Shown here: positions 35,446 to 48,079 of the stretch, in pieces
Position numbering within the stretch: position 1 is the stretch's first letter
Layout: each line of letters opens with the position of its first letter
NCBI RefSeq assembly: GCF_017562075.2
Contig: NC_054082.1
Location: 50,586,037-50,650,036, forward strand
Direction: 5' to 3'
DNA length: 64,000 bases
Source: Anopheles merus
Lineage: Eukaryota > Arthropoda > Insecta > Diptera > Culicidae
The notes under the pieces: generated by a model
The model's input: the letters and a program-made list of their open reading frames with translations, nothing else
Databases searched by the model: none
What the model was told of the DNA's origin: nothing
Translations under genes and position numbers: made by a program

Positions 35446-38428
35446 TGAGCGCAGTCGTCGAGTTCGACTACACGGCCAAGGAACCGGACGAGCTAACGCT
35501 CAAAAAGGGTGCCATCATTACCAACATCAAAGTGCAGGATGGAGGCTGGTGGGAAGGCACGCTGGTCGCTACCGGCCGTACCGGAGTTTTTCCGGACAAT
35601 TTCGTCCGCGTGCTAGAATCGCAAGACAAGAATCAAGTGGTCCTACGGTAAGTGTGTGCTTTTACGCTGACAACGCAACAATGCTGTCGCTTTAATGCTT
35701 CCATTATATTGGTTTGCTTATTGTTCTACTTTCAGAGATAAAAGTGCAACACAGAATCGAAGGTGTAAAGTCATTTACAGCTATCAGGAGAACAAAGCCG
35801 ACGAACTAACGTTAGCGGTGGGCGATGTAGTAGAATTTTTCGAGGAGGTAAATAGATTTTTTTTCAGACTGGGCCCGCTGGCCGTTCACTGTCAAATCAG
35901 CATACTAATGAGCGTTGTTTGGACGGTTTTAGGTCGAGGAAGGATGGTGGCGCGGCAAGCTGAACGGAAGGGTCGGCGTATTTCCGTCCAACTTTGTCGA
36001 AATGATCGAATCCGTATCGCCCAAATCGTCCAGCCGCAAAAGCGGCAACGTGGGCGGTGGCACGGGCGTTACGGCAATCGATGGTGGCGGGCTACCGACG
36101 ACGACCGGTTCGTTAGCTGCCAGCCTGTCCAAAACCAACAGCCTGAACAAGAGCCGCACGAGCTTGAACAGCTCGCGGGAGGATCTGGACAGGCATGATG
36201 CACCGTCGCTGCCGCCGAAACCGGTACGGGAACTGTGCAAGGTACTGTTCGCTTACCAGCCCGCCAACGAGGACGAGCTGAAGCTGGTAGAGGGCGACAT
36301 CATCACCATCCTCTCGAAGGAGCTACCGGATAAGGGCTGGTGGAAGGGCGAGCTGCGCGGACGGATCGGCGTGTTTCCGGACAATTTCGTTTCGCTGCTA
36401 CCGCCGGAAGGTGGTAAATCGTCCGCGCACATATCGGCATCGGTCCGCTCGCTTGCCAGCAGCACGACCGGCTACAGCAGCGGTGGCGTTAGTCCTCATC
36501 ATCCGGGCGTCGTTTCCCCGGTCAAGGATCCGCTTCACATTCCCAAACCGGACCGCCCGCCAACGGCCAGCAAGATGCAAATGTTTGGCAAGCATACGTC
36601 CAACCCGTCCACCACCTCGGCGGCGGCCTACCGTAAGGAGAGCTTCGGCTCGAAGGATTCGTTGAACGAATCGACCGGCAGTGTCGGAAGCGTCGGCGGC
36701 GCGGGCTCGGTGACCGGTTCACCGACGTACAACAGCGTGGCGGCGCACCGGAAATCGCTCGAAAGTAAGGGCACGGATGGTTCGGCCGTATCGCCAGCCC
36801 CCACGGCAGGCGTTGTGACGGAGAAGCCACCGCGCAAGAGTCTGGAAAACAAAGCGTCCGAGATTCGCAAAAGTCTGGAAAATCTGGACGACAAAAAGGC
36901 CACCCCGCCACCAGTGCTCGGTAAAAAGCCGCAGGTTCCCATCAAAAAGTCACCCTCGATCACGAGCGTCACCGGGAACCTGTTTTCGGGGCTGAAGCAA
37001 AAGGTGAAGGGTGGAGGATCGCTGGAAAAGGACAAAACGACCGCAGGGGATGAACGGGACGGCATCGGTAGCAGCAAGGTGGTAAAGTCGGAGGTGGCGG
37101 ACAATGGCGACCGGTCGATCGTGGGCGAACGGATCGATGTGGAGCTGGGACACGTTGAACGTGGCACCTCGGTACTGAAGGACATGCGGGCCAATCGAGC
37201 GAAAGCGCCAAAACGGCGGCCACCCTCCTCACCAAGCAGTATTATTACCACCGATCCAAACGTGACGGCTAACGGTGGTAGCGTTTCCCTTAGCAATGGC
37301 AATTCTGGCCTATTCAATCAGCTGTCACTTTCATTCGAGCCGGAAAGTCCAAAGCCGGACCTGATGGTGTCGGCAGCACCGGCCCTAAACTCTTCGCTCG
37401 GTTCCGGATCCACCGCAGCGACGGGCGATGCGGAGGAGGCAGTGCCCAAGGTGGCGAAACCTCGCGAGTGGGAAAAGAACAAGGTACCGTGGATGGACGA
37501 GCTGAAGGCAAGTCAGGCGAAAAAGACGACCGCCTCGGAAAGCAAATCGCCCGAACACCATCATCACGTGTCGTCCTCGCAACACAGCACGAGTAGCCAC
37601 ACTCAGGAGGAGACAAGCATTTCCAAATCATTCCATGCTAGCACCACCACCACCATTACGGGTGGGGCCGGCACTACAGCACCCGTCCCGTCGGGCCATG
37701 CGGTCCGTGCCCGGCTAATGGAACGATCCGCCACGACGACGAGTGTCCCGTCGGAAAGCAATCACGCCAGCAATAGTACCAGCAATATCAACAGTTCCTT
37801 CGATCTGATTGCGTCGTGCAATCGGAAGGACACAGTCACACCGTCCTCAGTCAGCAGTAGTGGCGGAGGTTCGCTGCAGCACCAGCAGCACCATCAATCC
37901 TTCGAGCCATCGAACGTGAGCGCAATGACTAAATCGATGTCTGCCCTGTCCACCACCACGACCAAGATTGCCATCTCCGCATCGTCGACCGGTACGGTAT
38001 CGTCGACCACGGCGGTCACCGAAAACAACGGTACACATGAACCGCCCTCACCAAACAGTCGCCCCGTCAGTGTGAACCTGCGGAGCACCAGCATTTCGCC
38101 AACGCCCCAGAACCGTAATGCCAAAACGATTCACATCGTCGGCACCAGCACGAACAGTACGGCGGGTAACAACATTAAGCCAACATCGTCCGCGCTGGGG
38201 GCAGCGACAGAAGCGACGAACGCTGTGCCCGCTCATCCCGTCTCGATGGACAACGTTTGCAGCCGGGTTCAGGAGCTGGAGCAGAAGGTGAACCGAATGG
38301 AGCGACAGCTGGCGACACAGAACGGGCTTATTGAAGAGCTGACGCGAATGTTACGCGGTGAGTCGGATAAGGTAAAAACGCTTCAGAAAGAGCTAGAAAA
38401 GTACGCGCAATGCGTTACGCAGGTATGA
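35446..38428 (+). CDS. cindr: CD2AP/CIN85 family SH3 adaptor (cindr-like), main coding exons
   Basis: Adaptor linking receptor ubiquitination (Cbl), endocytosis and actin. Exons 35446-35647, 35736-35847 and 35933-38428 join in frame; with the 25776 exon the protein is 946 residues. Three SH3 domains: about 12-70 (VVEFDYTAKEPDELTLKKG, GGWWEG, GVFPDNFV), 86-140 (CKVIYSYQENKADELTL, EGWWRGKLNGRVGVFPSNFV) and 216-272 (CKVLFAYQPANEDELKL, KGWWKGELRGRIGVFPDNFV). The long linker is Ser/Thr-rich with PPRKSLENK repeats. LKDMRANRAKAPKRRPP at about 531-547 matches the capping-protein-interaction motif. A C-terminal coiled coil (VQELEQKVNRMERQLATQNG onward) ends CVTQV, a possible class I PDZ ligand. The three-SH3 plus coiled-coil order is diagnostic. 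The gene symbol follows the Drosophila orthologue. Confidence 0.93.
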
Positions 38429-39395
38429 TAGATGGAGTAATGCCGGTCGGGAGGGAGAGAACGTTCTGCGTGTTGCCCGATTGCGTACCGACGGTACCGA
38501 TAGGGGTAGAGTAGTAGTAGGGAGACTAAATAAGTGCTGCTGTTTTTCGAGTTTTTGGCACACTTGCGGGTTAGTTTTACGTTTTATTCATATTTCCTAT
38601 TAAAGAAGCAGCAACGAGAACCGGCTGCCGAGATACGTACTGCGGCAAATTGCTGAAGAATTATCCACATTTCTTTAGTCAGTTTAGCAACGAACGAAAG
38701 GATCGCGCTCGCGCGCGTGTTTGTGTGTACAGTGATTGAATAGTTACACTAAGGTACGTTTGGGAGCACGGAAGCCTCGACGGGCGAAAGGCGGATTGGC
38801 GTTACGGATAAGTGGCACAAAGCAACCGACCAACCACATAATTTACATACGCTACACTAGGTATCATTGCCATGAAGGATAAGATAAACGTACCCCCCGC
38901 GTCGCACAAGTTCTTGGAATGCAATGGAGTCCGAATGATATGCGAAAGCGATGTGTGTACGATAGAAAAGCTAGGCGATAACATTTCCATTCGGCTCGAT
39001 CGCGAAACGCCCAAACGGCTGAGCGCGGTGCAGAAAGGGGTGGAGTAGAATTTATTATCAATTATTAATTTACACTACAAGCTTCTTCTTTGGCTAGGAT
39101 TTAGGGTTGAAAGGGTTGACCCCATGGTAGTAACGTGGACGCACAGAGAACACGCGAATAATAACGTGTAATAATAGTGAAATTAACGCTAGCTAAGGTA
39201 ACATTTCCTATCGATCATTCCAATCGCTTTTTTCTAGCATCGGCGCTCTTAGATACCATGGATAAATGCCTAAAGTATTGACAACTAGTAATAAAGCAGG
39301 GACGTTAGTAGGCGGGCTAAACATTCGCAAATTGGCGGGCCTCGATTAGGAGCGCTGAAACGGGAAACGCTCGGAATTGGGGCTAGTATAATAAA
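38429..39395 (+). terminator. 3' UTR of the cindr-like gene with polyadenylation signal
   Basis: Non-coding sequence after the TGA at 38426-38428. AATAAA at 39390-39395 (in GTATAATAAATACAC) is the best signal; an earlier one occurs in AGTAATAAAGC near 39290. The UTR would be about 0.9-1.0 kb. Confidence 0.6.
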
Positions 39396-39541
39396 TACAC
39401 AATTGAAAACGGAAAGTAATACCTACAACACTATGAAATATGGGACTCGACCGACCGATTCTGAGGACCGTGGAAAAGAATCAATCCTACACCACATAAT
39501 GCTGGAACCAGAGCTGAGATATAATTGCTGCGAGATAGGAA

Positions 39542-39633
<92 letters not shown>

Positions 39634-39636
39634 AAC
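39542..39636. repeat. Compound (GT)n(GA)n microsatellite
   Basis: A short GT tract runs into about 65 bp of GA repeat with minor AAAG interruptions, just downstream of the cindr-like polyadenylation signal. Confidence 0.96.
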
Positions 39637-40126
39637 AAAACCCCCAACCCGGAACGGATTTGTTGAGGTTTGTGGCTTGCTTTTTATATACACTTATATT
39701 ATATATTTAGCTACCCGATTTCTCCGCCAGACGTAAAACGTTAACCTTGTCCCCAGGTGTTTTTTTTTCAATTTTTGTAACCCATCATCTATATAGTAGA
39801 TAATGTGCATTTTTGTCATTTAACACATACACCTTTAGTATATCACCGTGTGTAATGGAACCGGAACCCCGTTGTTTTGGCGGGTAAGGGCGCATTATTG
39901 TGTAGTAGCTATAACTATAATTATATCGATACATTAGTGTACTTAAGTCCGCGGAAGAGATGATCACATTAAAATATGAACAGCAAAAGGATTTAACTAC
40001 ATTCGAATTCGATTTTTCTTCCCTAGTGCCGAAACTCTTTGGGAATTTGCCGGTTGATGTTACATATTTATAAAAATGTGGCGAACAGTAACATAAAGTT
40101 AGCTCTAGGTACAATTTCCCTAATAT

Positions 40127-41055
40127 GCTACTTCTTTGGCGCAACAATCGCCAAGTTCTAAGTGGATTAGGCCTGCCATAAAGCCGCCAATGGAATTGGC
40201 TTTCGATGATTGATTGGTTTTCTCATAGCAGGATAGTCCGTCCGGCGTATGCGAGTTCAGTCGATGCAAGTAACTAGTGTTGGGTAATTCAGATTCAGAT
40301 TCATGAATTTGAATTAATCTTTGGAATGATTCAATGAATCAGAATTCCGATTGGAATGATTCATGAATCTCTGAGATCCACGAATCTTCAAAGATTCATG
40401 AATCTCGAAAGATAAATTAATCTCAAGAGATACATGAATCTCAAAAGTTTCTTAAATCTAGAAAGAGTAACGAATCTCTAGGGATTCATGAAACTATAAG
40501 GATTCATAAATCTCTAAAATTCAAAAAGCTTGAGCTTTTTATTATTCTTCTTTTTGGCGTAACAACCTACGTGGTTATGCCAGCCTATACAGACTTTTGA
40601 GACTTCTTTGAAAGTACCACGCAGTTGAACCGACTACAGTTGAACGACAAGTTGTTGGTGGGATTGGGCAAATTCAATATTTTGGAGATCATACATCTCT
40701 AAAGATTCATGAATCTCAAGAGATGTATGAATTTTAATGGATTTATGAATATTATAGATTTACGAATCTTTTAAGATTCATGAATCTTTGGAGATTCATG
40801 AATCTTTAGAGAATCATGAATCTTTCGAGATTCATGAATCTTTGAAGATTCAAGAATCTTTGAAGGTTCATGAATCTTTGAAGATTCAAGAATCTTTGAA
40901 GGTTCATGAATCTTTGAAGATTCGACTGGAGATTTGAATCACTCATTACTGAAGATGCATATGAATGAATCTCAACGAAAGATTCATGAAACCCAACACT
41001 ACAAGGAACTCCAAACGGACATGATGTAAAGTAGTACGACGGGATCGGATATTAA
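40127..41055 (-). mobile_element. Degenerate SINE split by a hAT-type MITE
   Basis: Sequence 40127-40266 (CTTTGGCGCAACAATCGCC, AGGCCTGCC, CATAGCAGGATAG, GGCGTATG) and 41010-41055 (ATGTAAAGTAGTACGACGGG) together align with the - strand of the SINE200-type copies but are strongly diverged. The MITE 40275-41001 sits between the halves with its own target duplication, so the SINE is older. Confidence 0.65.
40275..41001. mobile_element. hAT-type MITE filled with GATTCATGAATC repeats
   Basis: Terminal inverted repeats TAGTGTTGGGT (40275-40285) and ACCCAACACTA (40991-41001), flanked by an 8-bp duplication with one mismatch, CAAGTAAC (40267-40274) and CAAGGAAC (41002-41009). Eight-bp duplications and this TIR are hAT features. 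Most of the body is a degenerate array of palindromic units around GATTCATGAATCT with variable CTTTGA/CTCAA spacers. A further SINE-tail-like fragment (CTTCTTTTTGGCGTAACAAC) is embedded at about 40545-40660. Confidence 0.85.
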
Positions 41056-41578
41056 ATAATATTACAATACAAGATAAACATCCTGCGTGTACGGAAAAGA
41101 AAGAACTGCATCAAATGGATCTTCGGAGCACACGTTGAAGATCATTTTGCTGTGGGATATACACTTAGCTCCTGCAAGGCTGGATATAATTCGAATCTCC
41201 AGTCCGTTGTTGAAAGAATTGACCGGTGACCAAACAGAAGTAGCGGAGGCGGGAGTCTTCATTACTACTTACTTATTTGAATATACGGTCTCTTGGCCAG
41301 CCGCATGAGTATCCGACGGTGAGCAATGTCTCACGAATTCGTCTACAAATCCGTTATACTCGTCTTAATGGCGAACGACTTTGTCATTAACCTGGATATC
41401 AATGTGCGCTTTGTTCAATGCGTTGTAATTTGTATGTTTTATGCACACAGTTTTGCAATTTTGAGATTCGTAATGGCGGTTTAGTAGTTCTTTAAAATTC
41501 GACACATCCATTCGCAGAACAGCAGTTTTAGTTTAGGCATTGGAGTTATATACAACATACGATGTTATTGTTTTCAGT

Positions 41579-41589
41579 TTTATTTTATT
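41579..41589 (-). terminator. Polyadenylation signals for calreticulin
   Basis: TTTTATTTTATT on the + strand gives two overlapping AATAAA hexamers on the - strand, about 950 bp past the calreticulin stop. The intervening 41600-42533 holds no other gene and would be the 3' UTR. Confidence 0.55.
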
Positions 41590-42533
41590 TTTTTCTCGTT
41601 TTGACTCTTGTTTTTTTTCGTTAACACACCACGGCATTTGCTCAACAAGAATTCTTCCTGTTGCTACCTAGCTGTCGATATCTGTCCATGGGCTTCATAT
41701 TTTACACATCTGTACGATTGCCTGCTTGTTGTTCTTAAAAACCTAACTCAGATACACTCTTATAGGGAATTAGAATTAAAACAAAACGATACCCACAAAA
41801 CAATAACCCTTTCTGCCGTCCGGTACATGCCTCATCGGAGACTCTTGCACGGCAATCAATAGATAGACACGTGCAATTAGGAAAAAAAGAGAGAGACGAC
41901 GGTAGAGGCGTGTGAGATTACTCGGCAATCCTACGCATACCATTCAACCATTCGCGTGTGTTCTCCCGTACGCCCACATCCAAACGACTACTTGAACATA
42001 GTCAAACACAGGCGAGTAACTATAAAGGGGCGTCCATACTGTACAGTGGAACACCGAAAAATGTTGTAAATCATAGGTAGCCAGGATACAACCATAAGCA
42101 CACGTGTCTTCAGTCCACTGCCTCGCATAGTAAAAGGATATCTTCATCGAGATGATATTCCTGCAGTTGAGGGAGTGCCGCTGCCACATTTCTCAAGTGT
42201 ACCTTGTGTTTATCCTCATCAGTCCGTTGCTTCTCTCTGGACGTTATCTGCTATCTAAACCAGATTGCTTGACTTGTGTTTTCCTAAGCGTTCTCTTCTA
42301 CCATTTCGCCTGGTTTGCTGTTGTAAGTGAAATGCTACTGCGTTTAGTCCTCATTGTTCGTACGTTTGTTTTGGTCTCGTCTCCAGCTCGTCTCGCTTTG
42401 TCTCTGTGGCAGTCGATTTGTTCTTCCGTTTACTACAACTCTCCTCTTCTACCTCCGGTTGCCGCATTCCATAGGAACACGCTATGGAACCGCCCTGTGG
42501 CGGTTGCTGCTGTTAGTTGGTTTGCCTCCCTAT

Positions 42534-45500
42534 TTACAGCTCATCGTGTCCCTCGTCATCCAGCTCGGTCGCTTCACCGGGCAGCGCATTGTCCGCATCA
42601 TCCTCATCGTCATCATCTTCATCATCCTTGGCAGCCTCTTCGGCAGCCGCCTCCTCTTCGGCCTTCTTGCGTTCCTCGGCCTCCTGGGCGTCCTTAACCT
42701 TCTTTTCGCCTTCCTGCGTCTCCTTCACGCTAGCGGCCACCTTCTTCGCCTCCTCGAGATCGTTCGTGATCATGAAGTTGTCGAAGATCGTGCCCGACTT
42801 CACCTGCCACACGTCAATGCCGACGGCGCACACTTCCTCGCGCAGATACAGGCTCTTGTCCTCCACGTACTCGGGATTGTCGATCTCCGGATGCACCCAG
42901 ACACCCTTGTAGGCCGGATTGTCGATCTGCTTCGGCTTCCATTCGCCCTTGTACTCGGGGTTGTCGATCATCGGTGGCTCCCATTCGCCGTCCATCTCAT
43001 CGTCCCAATCGTCGGGCTTGGTGGCATCCGGGTCGGGGATGTGCTCCGGTTTGTCCCAGTCCTCCGGCTTGGTATCGTCCGGATCGGCGATGGTCGCGCG
43101 ATCGTCCCAGTCTTCCGGCTTCTTCGCCTCCGGATCCTTGATCTTCTTCGGGGGCAGGAAGTCCCAGTCATCCTCCAGGCTGCCCGACTCAACCTTCTCG
43201 TTGTCAATCAGCACCTCGTACGTGTTGTCGGCGCGCACGACCAGCGTGTAGAAGTGGGTGAACACGTCGTCCTTGCAGCGGATGTCCTTGTTGATCAGAT
43301 GGTTCTTGCCCTTGTAGCTGAAGATAACGTGCACCTTCTTCGTGCCCGGTCCGCAGATATCCGGTCCGAACATGACCAGGTACGGCGTCTCGCCGTGCAG
43401 ATCCTTCTGGTCCACGGAGCAGTCGAACACCTTCAGGTAGCCACCGCCGCAGTCAATGTTCTGCTCGTGCTTTACGGAGAACTGGATGACGAGCGTATCG
43501 TCCTTGTTCGAGAACGGCGTAAACTTGTTCGACAGAGCGTAGAAACGGGCATCCTGCGACGTTTGCAGACCTGTGAACGAAGAGAACAGTTTCACAATTT
43601 AATTACGATTCAATTGAAATGTGTCCGTAAAACATCATACGTAGTTGCAACCGTAACAATTCATTTACAAAAAAAAAAAACAACAGGAAGAATGGCGTGG
43701 TTCCATCTAAAACCAATACGTAAATTCTTCCGCCAAATGACACCAATACAGACCCCCTCTCCTTCTACAGAAGCTAATGAGGTCTGTTGTTTTAAAAATA
43801 ATTCAACAAAGCGCAAACCGACCTCAAAAACAAGGCAGACTGAAAATTAAACATTAAAACGCAGTAACAAAAACAATCCTCAATTTAAATTTACTTGCTT
43901 GGTAAATTCGCACTCAAAACAGTCTCCTTTTTCTAGAACATGCTCTGGCTCTCTTTTTTCCGGTCCACTTTTCGTGACCATGGGAAGGCGGCAGAGCTTT
44001 GCTTTCGGACACGTGCAATTAAAAAGAGCATCAAAGCATTCGCTGGACTTGTTTGCCGCTAATGTCACGCACGCGTTGACGTTACACACGATGGACGGAA
44101 TAAATGATAACAAAAGTAAAACACATCCCTTGCATGCTCCATGCTCGTTTCATAATGCAAGGGCGCACCGGCGTACACCGGCGTTTTGATAAACATCGAC
44201 ACCTTTGCGCGATTTGGCCGGCCTGCCCTAGGTGCCGGATGGAAAAACGTAACCCCGCCAACCCTCTTCCCGCCCACTTCGCCATCCTATTCACGCGGCT
44301 GAGCATTAAAATTATGACAGTAATAATGAGCATGCATGTAGAGCAATCGCCTTTGCATTGGTCCCTTGAGTGCTGGGCGGCAAGGCCACGGAAAATCGAA
44401 CGGCAATCATAAAACCATTTTCACAAAGTAAGCGATGAGAACGCTGATAAACGCAAGCCAAGCGCTAGGGGTTTCTCGAACATTCGGCCCTGATGCGGAA
44501 CCATCAACACCACCATCACCATCGCACACATCAGCAGCACCATACCATATCGCATCACCAGATGGACACGTCACACATGAAAGTGGCATAGCCAAGCGGC
44601 GGCCTATGCCCGTTGCCACGGCGACAGCAGCGCAAACCGCTGCCTCCTGCCTCGTGCGAGAGCGACAGAAACCGAAGATGATGATGTTTTGCCGGTTTTT
44701 CCTGTTCTCGAGAACAATTTAGCTTGCGAAGCCGGGTACGCCGCCATTTGACGCACCACACCCGATCCCCTTTCCCTCCATGCCCCATGTTGTATATGCG
44801 CTCTTATGCTTCTTCGACACGCCCCATCTCTTTCTTTCCCGTGTGAAAGCATCGAATGACAATGATGATGATGATCCGTCTCACGGTTCTTGCATTCGCT
44901 TTTAAAAAAGCTGACTGAAAGACTTTTTGCTGGCGTGTCGGCAGTGGTAGCATGAATGCCGGAAAATTATGCAACTGCACCAGCACCTTCTCGCAACCTC
45001 ACCTCACACCTCATGGTTTATCAGTGTCTCTACTATTCTCAAACACTTCTGCTAGCAGCAAGTGGATACACACCCACTTTTCTCTTCTAGTCCCATGCCG
45101 CCCCGCCCATGCCACTATCCCGTTGCCTAAGGGCATTACAGTAACGGTCATTCACATTCTAGAAAATTGACACGTCGATGTTTGTGATCTGTTTAGCAAG
45201 ACACAACCGAACGTGCCATTATTCCTAACCCAATTTATATTTACCTTTGTCGGCTTCGGCATCATTGTAGAACTTTCCGGCAGTGTGCACAAATTTACCG
45301 TACTCGACACCCTTGTGCTCGCTCTGGACCCAGGTCTTTTGCCACGAATCTGTAATGACCGAATAGAAAACACACACATACACACATCAAGATGCGGATT
45401 TAGTCGAGTTTGCCGGGAAATGTGACCGGATGCGTGTACGCTTGCTGCTTCGATGCAACACACAACTTACCGTCTTTGAATCCTTCTTCAAAGTACACCT

Positions 45501-45549
45501 TGGCGTTTACGGCCAGAAAGGCGGCAAACAAAACCGCTAACGTACGCAT
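42534..45549 (-). CDS. Calr: Calreticulin
   Basis: ER-lumen lectin chaperone and Ca2+ buffer for N-glycoprotein folding. Three exons on the - strand: 45549-45471, 45349-45245 and 43570-42534, with in-frame GT-AG introns, encoding 406 residues, the usual length. A signal peptide MRTLAVLFAAFLAVNA precedes mature KVYFEEGF. The N domain has both family signatures, KHEQNIDCGGGYLKVF (about 95-110) and LVMFGPDICG (126-135). The P domain (about 203-290) has three KPEDWDD-type repeats (type 1) and three GEW/GVW..DNP-type repeats (type 2). The C domain is Glu/Asp-rich and ends HDEL, the KDEL-type retrieval signal. The first ATG is used, directly before the signal peptide. Codon use is strongly GC-ending, fitting a highly expressed gene; this also keeps a long antisense frame open at 42354-43850, which I regard as a shadow. 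Confidence 0.98.
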
Positions 45550-45845
45550 TTTCGGTAGAAACTAGCACTTTTCTAGCACTACGTGGGTTAAACTGCACTG
45601 CAACTGCACTCTTCTTCACGCGCTGCCTGTCGACCGTACGCAGGATGAACGAATAATAACAACAAATAACCGGGTTCCTCGTATTTTATGCGGGCCCTGT
45701 TCTTCTACGCGACGGTGCTGCCCTCTAGCATCGCTACGATTGGTCCGCGTTGAACCAATCGCTGGCTCACAATTGGCATCGCCAAAGCCCGGTGAACAAT
45801 TGCTGACATTAGACGCGATGCGGTGTACCAAGGTGTTTACAGTTG
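45550..45845 (-). promoter_or_regulatory. Calreticulin 5' UTR and promoter
   Basis: Upstream of the ATG at 45549. A TATA-like CATAAAATAC (- strand; + positions 45681-45690) lies about 135 bp from the ATG. Further upstream are CCAATTGTG, GATTGGTT and GGACCAATCG, i.e. three CCAAT boxes in both orientations, and a CTAGAGGGCAGCAC block (+ 45715-45728). CCAAT boxes fit ER-chaperone promoters, but I do not find the full ERSE (CCAAT-N9-CCACG). An inverted diverged copy of 45715-45845 occurs at 48080-48199. Confidence 0.65.
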
Positions 45846-46039
45846 ACATCTATCTCCAACAATCTGACAGCAGTAGAATGTTTGAAGAGGTACATTTTAC
45901 GGATTGACAGATTAACAGAATCCATCATCACGTGTACATTTTTGCTGCAGACGACCTGCGGTACACATAGAGTTGATAAGTGGTACAGCCTGTTCCAGAG
46001 TTACGCAGTTTGTGCGTTCCCGAGGAATCCGCGTTACTC

Positions 46040-46626
46040 CCCAAGTGCCACAAATCCACTAAACGACCACTAAACGGCTTCTAAACGACTCAAGTTCTCT
46101 ACCTAAACGGAATATAGAAAGACTTCGTTTAGCAGACGGCAAACGACTCATTCATTCTAAAAATAGCAAAAAAGCTGGTGGCGCTCTCTGTTGGTGGGAT
46201 ACCCCAACCAGTTGAGCTTCATCGCTTGGAGGAGAGCTTTCTCATTTCCTCTGTACTGTTGTATGGTTTCGCATTGAAGTTATGCATCGCTAGAACTAGA
46301 ACGGCGATACAATTGTTTAATTACTAAACTCCAACGGAAACCACCAGTACTGAAGCAAGTGAGAATTGAGTTATGGTCGTTGGTGTTGATACCCACGTAT
46401 CTGACCACACGACCATTCACATAGATTTTTGCTCAGAAAGTTATAAGGCTATATAGGTCATGATAAGATGAAACTTGTCGAAACACATTGCAAGAACAGG
46501 ATAGCAATATAATGATGAGTTGTAATACGCCATCTATTGATCAAACCAATGAAGCTGTGGAGCTTTCATTTTTTTATATGGATATAAAATTTTCCAGTCG
46601 TTTAAGCTTAATCTGTGGCGCTTGGG
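46040..46626. mobile_element. MITE copy 2 (CCCAAG TIRs), uninterrupted
   Basis: 587 bp between CCCAAGTGCCACAAATCCAC at the left and GGCGCTTGGG at the right, flanked by TC on both sides (46038-46039, 46627-46628), a 2-bp duplication. It is the inverted homologue of 18033-20900 without that copy's LINE, P-like MITE and LTR, and so preserves all three empty sites. No coding potential. Confidence 0.85.
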
Positions 46627-46629
46627 TCG

Positions 46630-48079
46630 TTTATCAGCGTTAGTCGAATTTCGCAGTTTTCAGACAAAAAAACAATTGAATACACGGTATTTTTTATTCA
46701 GTTCAGTACTTTCATACGCTTCTTCATTTATTTCATACGATTTATGCAGAACATTCTGATATTTTTGGGTTTTAAGTGGATTAAATTTATCATCAAAATG
46801 CAATTTATTCTGCATTGCATTTTTATCTGTCTATGGGGCCCTTTCCGTTGTAAGTTCGTAGGCTGAAATTTCAGCCTGTCAGCTGTTTGCATTGTATAGC
46901 AGTTTTCGGGCCGCTATCTAAGTGTGTATAATATACAGGTGGGCTTATCCCAAGGTGTATGAATTTTGAAGGCTGATTTTTATCGCTTCTGCTTATGAAT
47001 AAAGATTTTAAGAGTGTTTTGAGTATTCGTCAAGTCTCAAGAAAGCTTGTTTGAACAAAAGTTTTCACCCATTCTGTTAAAAAGTGATATTCAAATTTGG
47101 TTTAAAAAAACATGCTATGAGACCACCTGGACTACACTATGCACTGTGTTTTCGAGAAGGTACGCGAATCTAATTCTAGCTTTGAGGCTAGAATAATCTA
47201 AACTGAAAATTACAGGCTAGTTTTTTGTGTGGTTTTGTATGGAGTGTTTACATGATTTCAGCCTCCAACTGTCAAACTCCATACAAAAAACTGACTAGAA
47301 TCGTGAAGGTTCCCAATTTTGGAAAACTGCGTATCTCCGATTCCACGAAAGTCGAGAACAGCGCAACTCGGGAACAGACTGTACACACAGAGAAGTTGAA
47401 TTTTGGCACATTGGCGCAAAAACTTTCGTCTGCACATTTAGGGTTAGCATCGCAACATTTTTTGTGGTTTAACACTCTGGGCGCTGCGTGGGTCGTTTTC
47501 GATCCACGGTTTTTTTTCCATCTGGGATTGTACTCTCAGCAACTATCAGCAGAAAGTATTACAGAGGGAAGAAAGAAAGAGCGCATATTGCAGAAGCGAT
47601 ATTATCTCTGAGGATTAGAAAGAGAGCGAGGCAACGGTAATCGCTGATGCGGGCGTGCGTGCGTTTCCTGAAAATATATGGAATTTGACACCCACAGCTA
47701 CCTGAACGATCCGAAGTCAACGAAACACTCGATCCACTCTTTTATATTGTTCTGTATTCTCCGCAACAAGCCAGTGTAGAATGTCAGCGCTCAGAGTGAT
47801 AATTGAACCAAATAAACTGGAAATAAACTCCATTTTATCAAATACTCATTTTTTCGAAATTATATAAATTAGTCAATAAAGATGTAAGATTAAATAATCT
47901 TACATACACCTTGGTAATTGCAAACTCGATATGCTCCGTAGAACTAACGTCAAGTCGTTTGATCTAAACGAATGCATTATAGGTTACTTGTATGTTAACA
48001 GCCTCTCCAGCAGCGGAACTGAACTATCATGACTTTAAAAAACGATATAAGAGGAAAAAGAAAACGTTCGGCCGTATCT
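46630..48079. other. Intergenic, no gene seen
   Basis: AT-rich spacer. It contains a short palindrome GGCTGAAATTTCAGCC at about 46860 and a small inverted motif around TCTAGCTTTGAGGCTAGA near 47174. An ORF at 47225-47611 has no recognisable content. Confidence 0.4.

Noticed and set aside
36628..37317. 229-codon - strand ORF within the cindr-like exon
   Set aside because: Antisense shadow of the long third exon; no splice or promoter context and low-complexity Ser/Pro/Arg composition.
42354..43850. 498-codon + strand ORF antisense to calreticulin
   Set aside because: It is the reverse-strand shadow of the GC-ending calreticulin coding exon. The Leu/Val-rich translation mirrors the Glu/Asp/Lys codons and has no family features.
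45700..45845. ER stress response element in the calreticulin promoter
   Set aside because: CCAAT boxes are present but none has CCACG nine bases downstream, so ERSE is not claimed.
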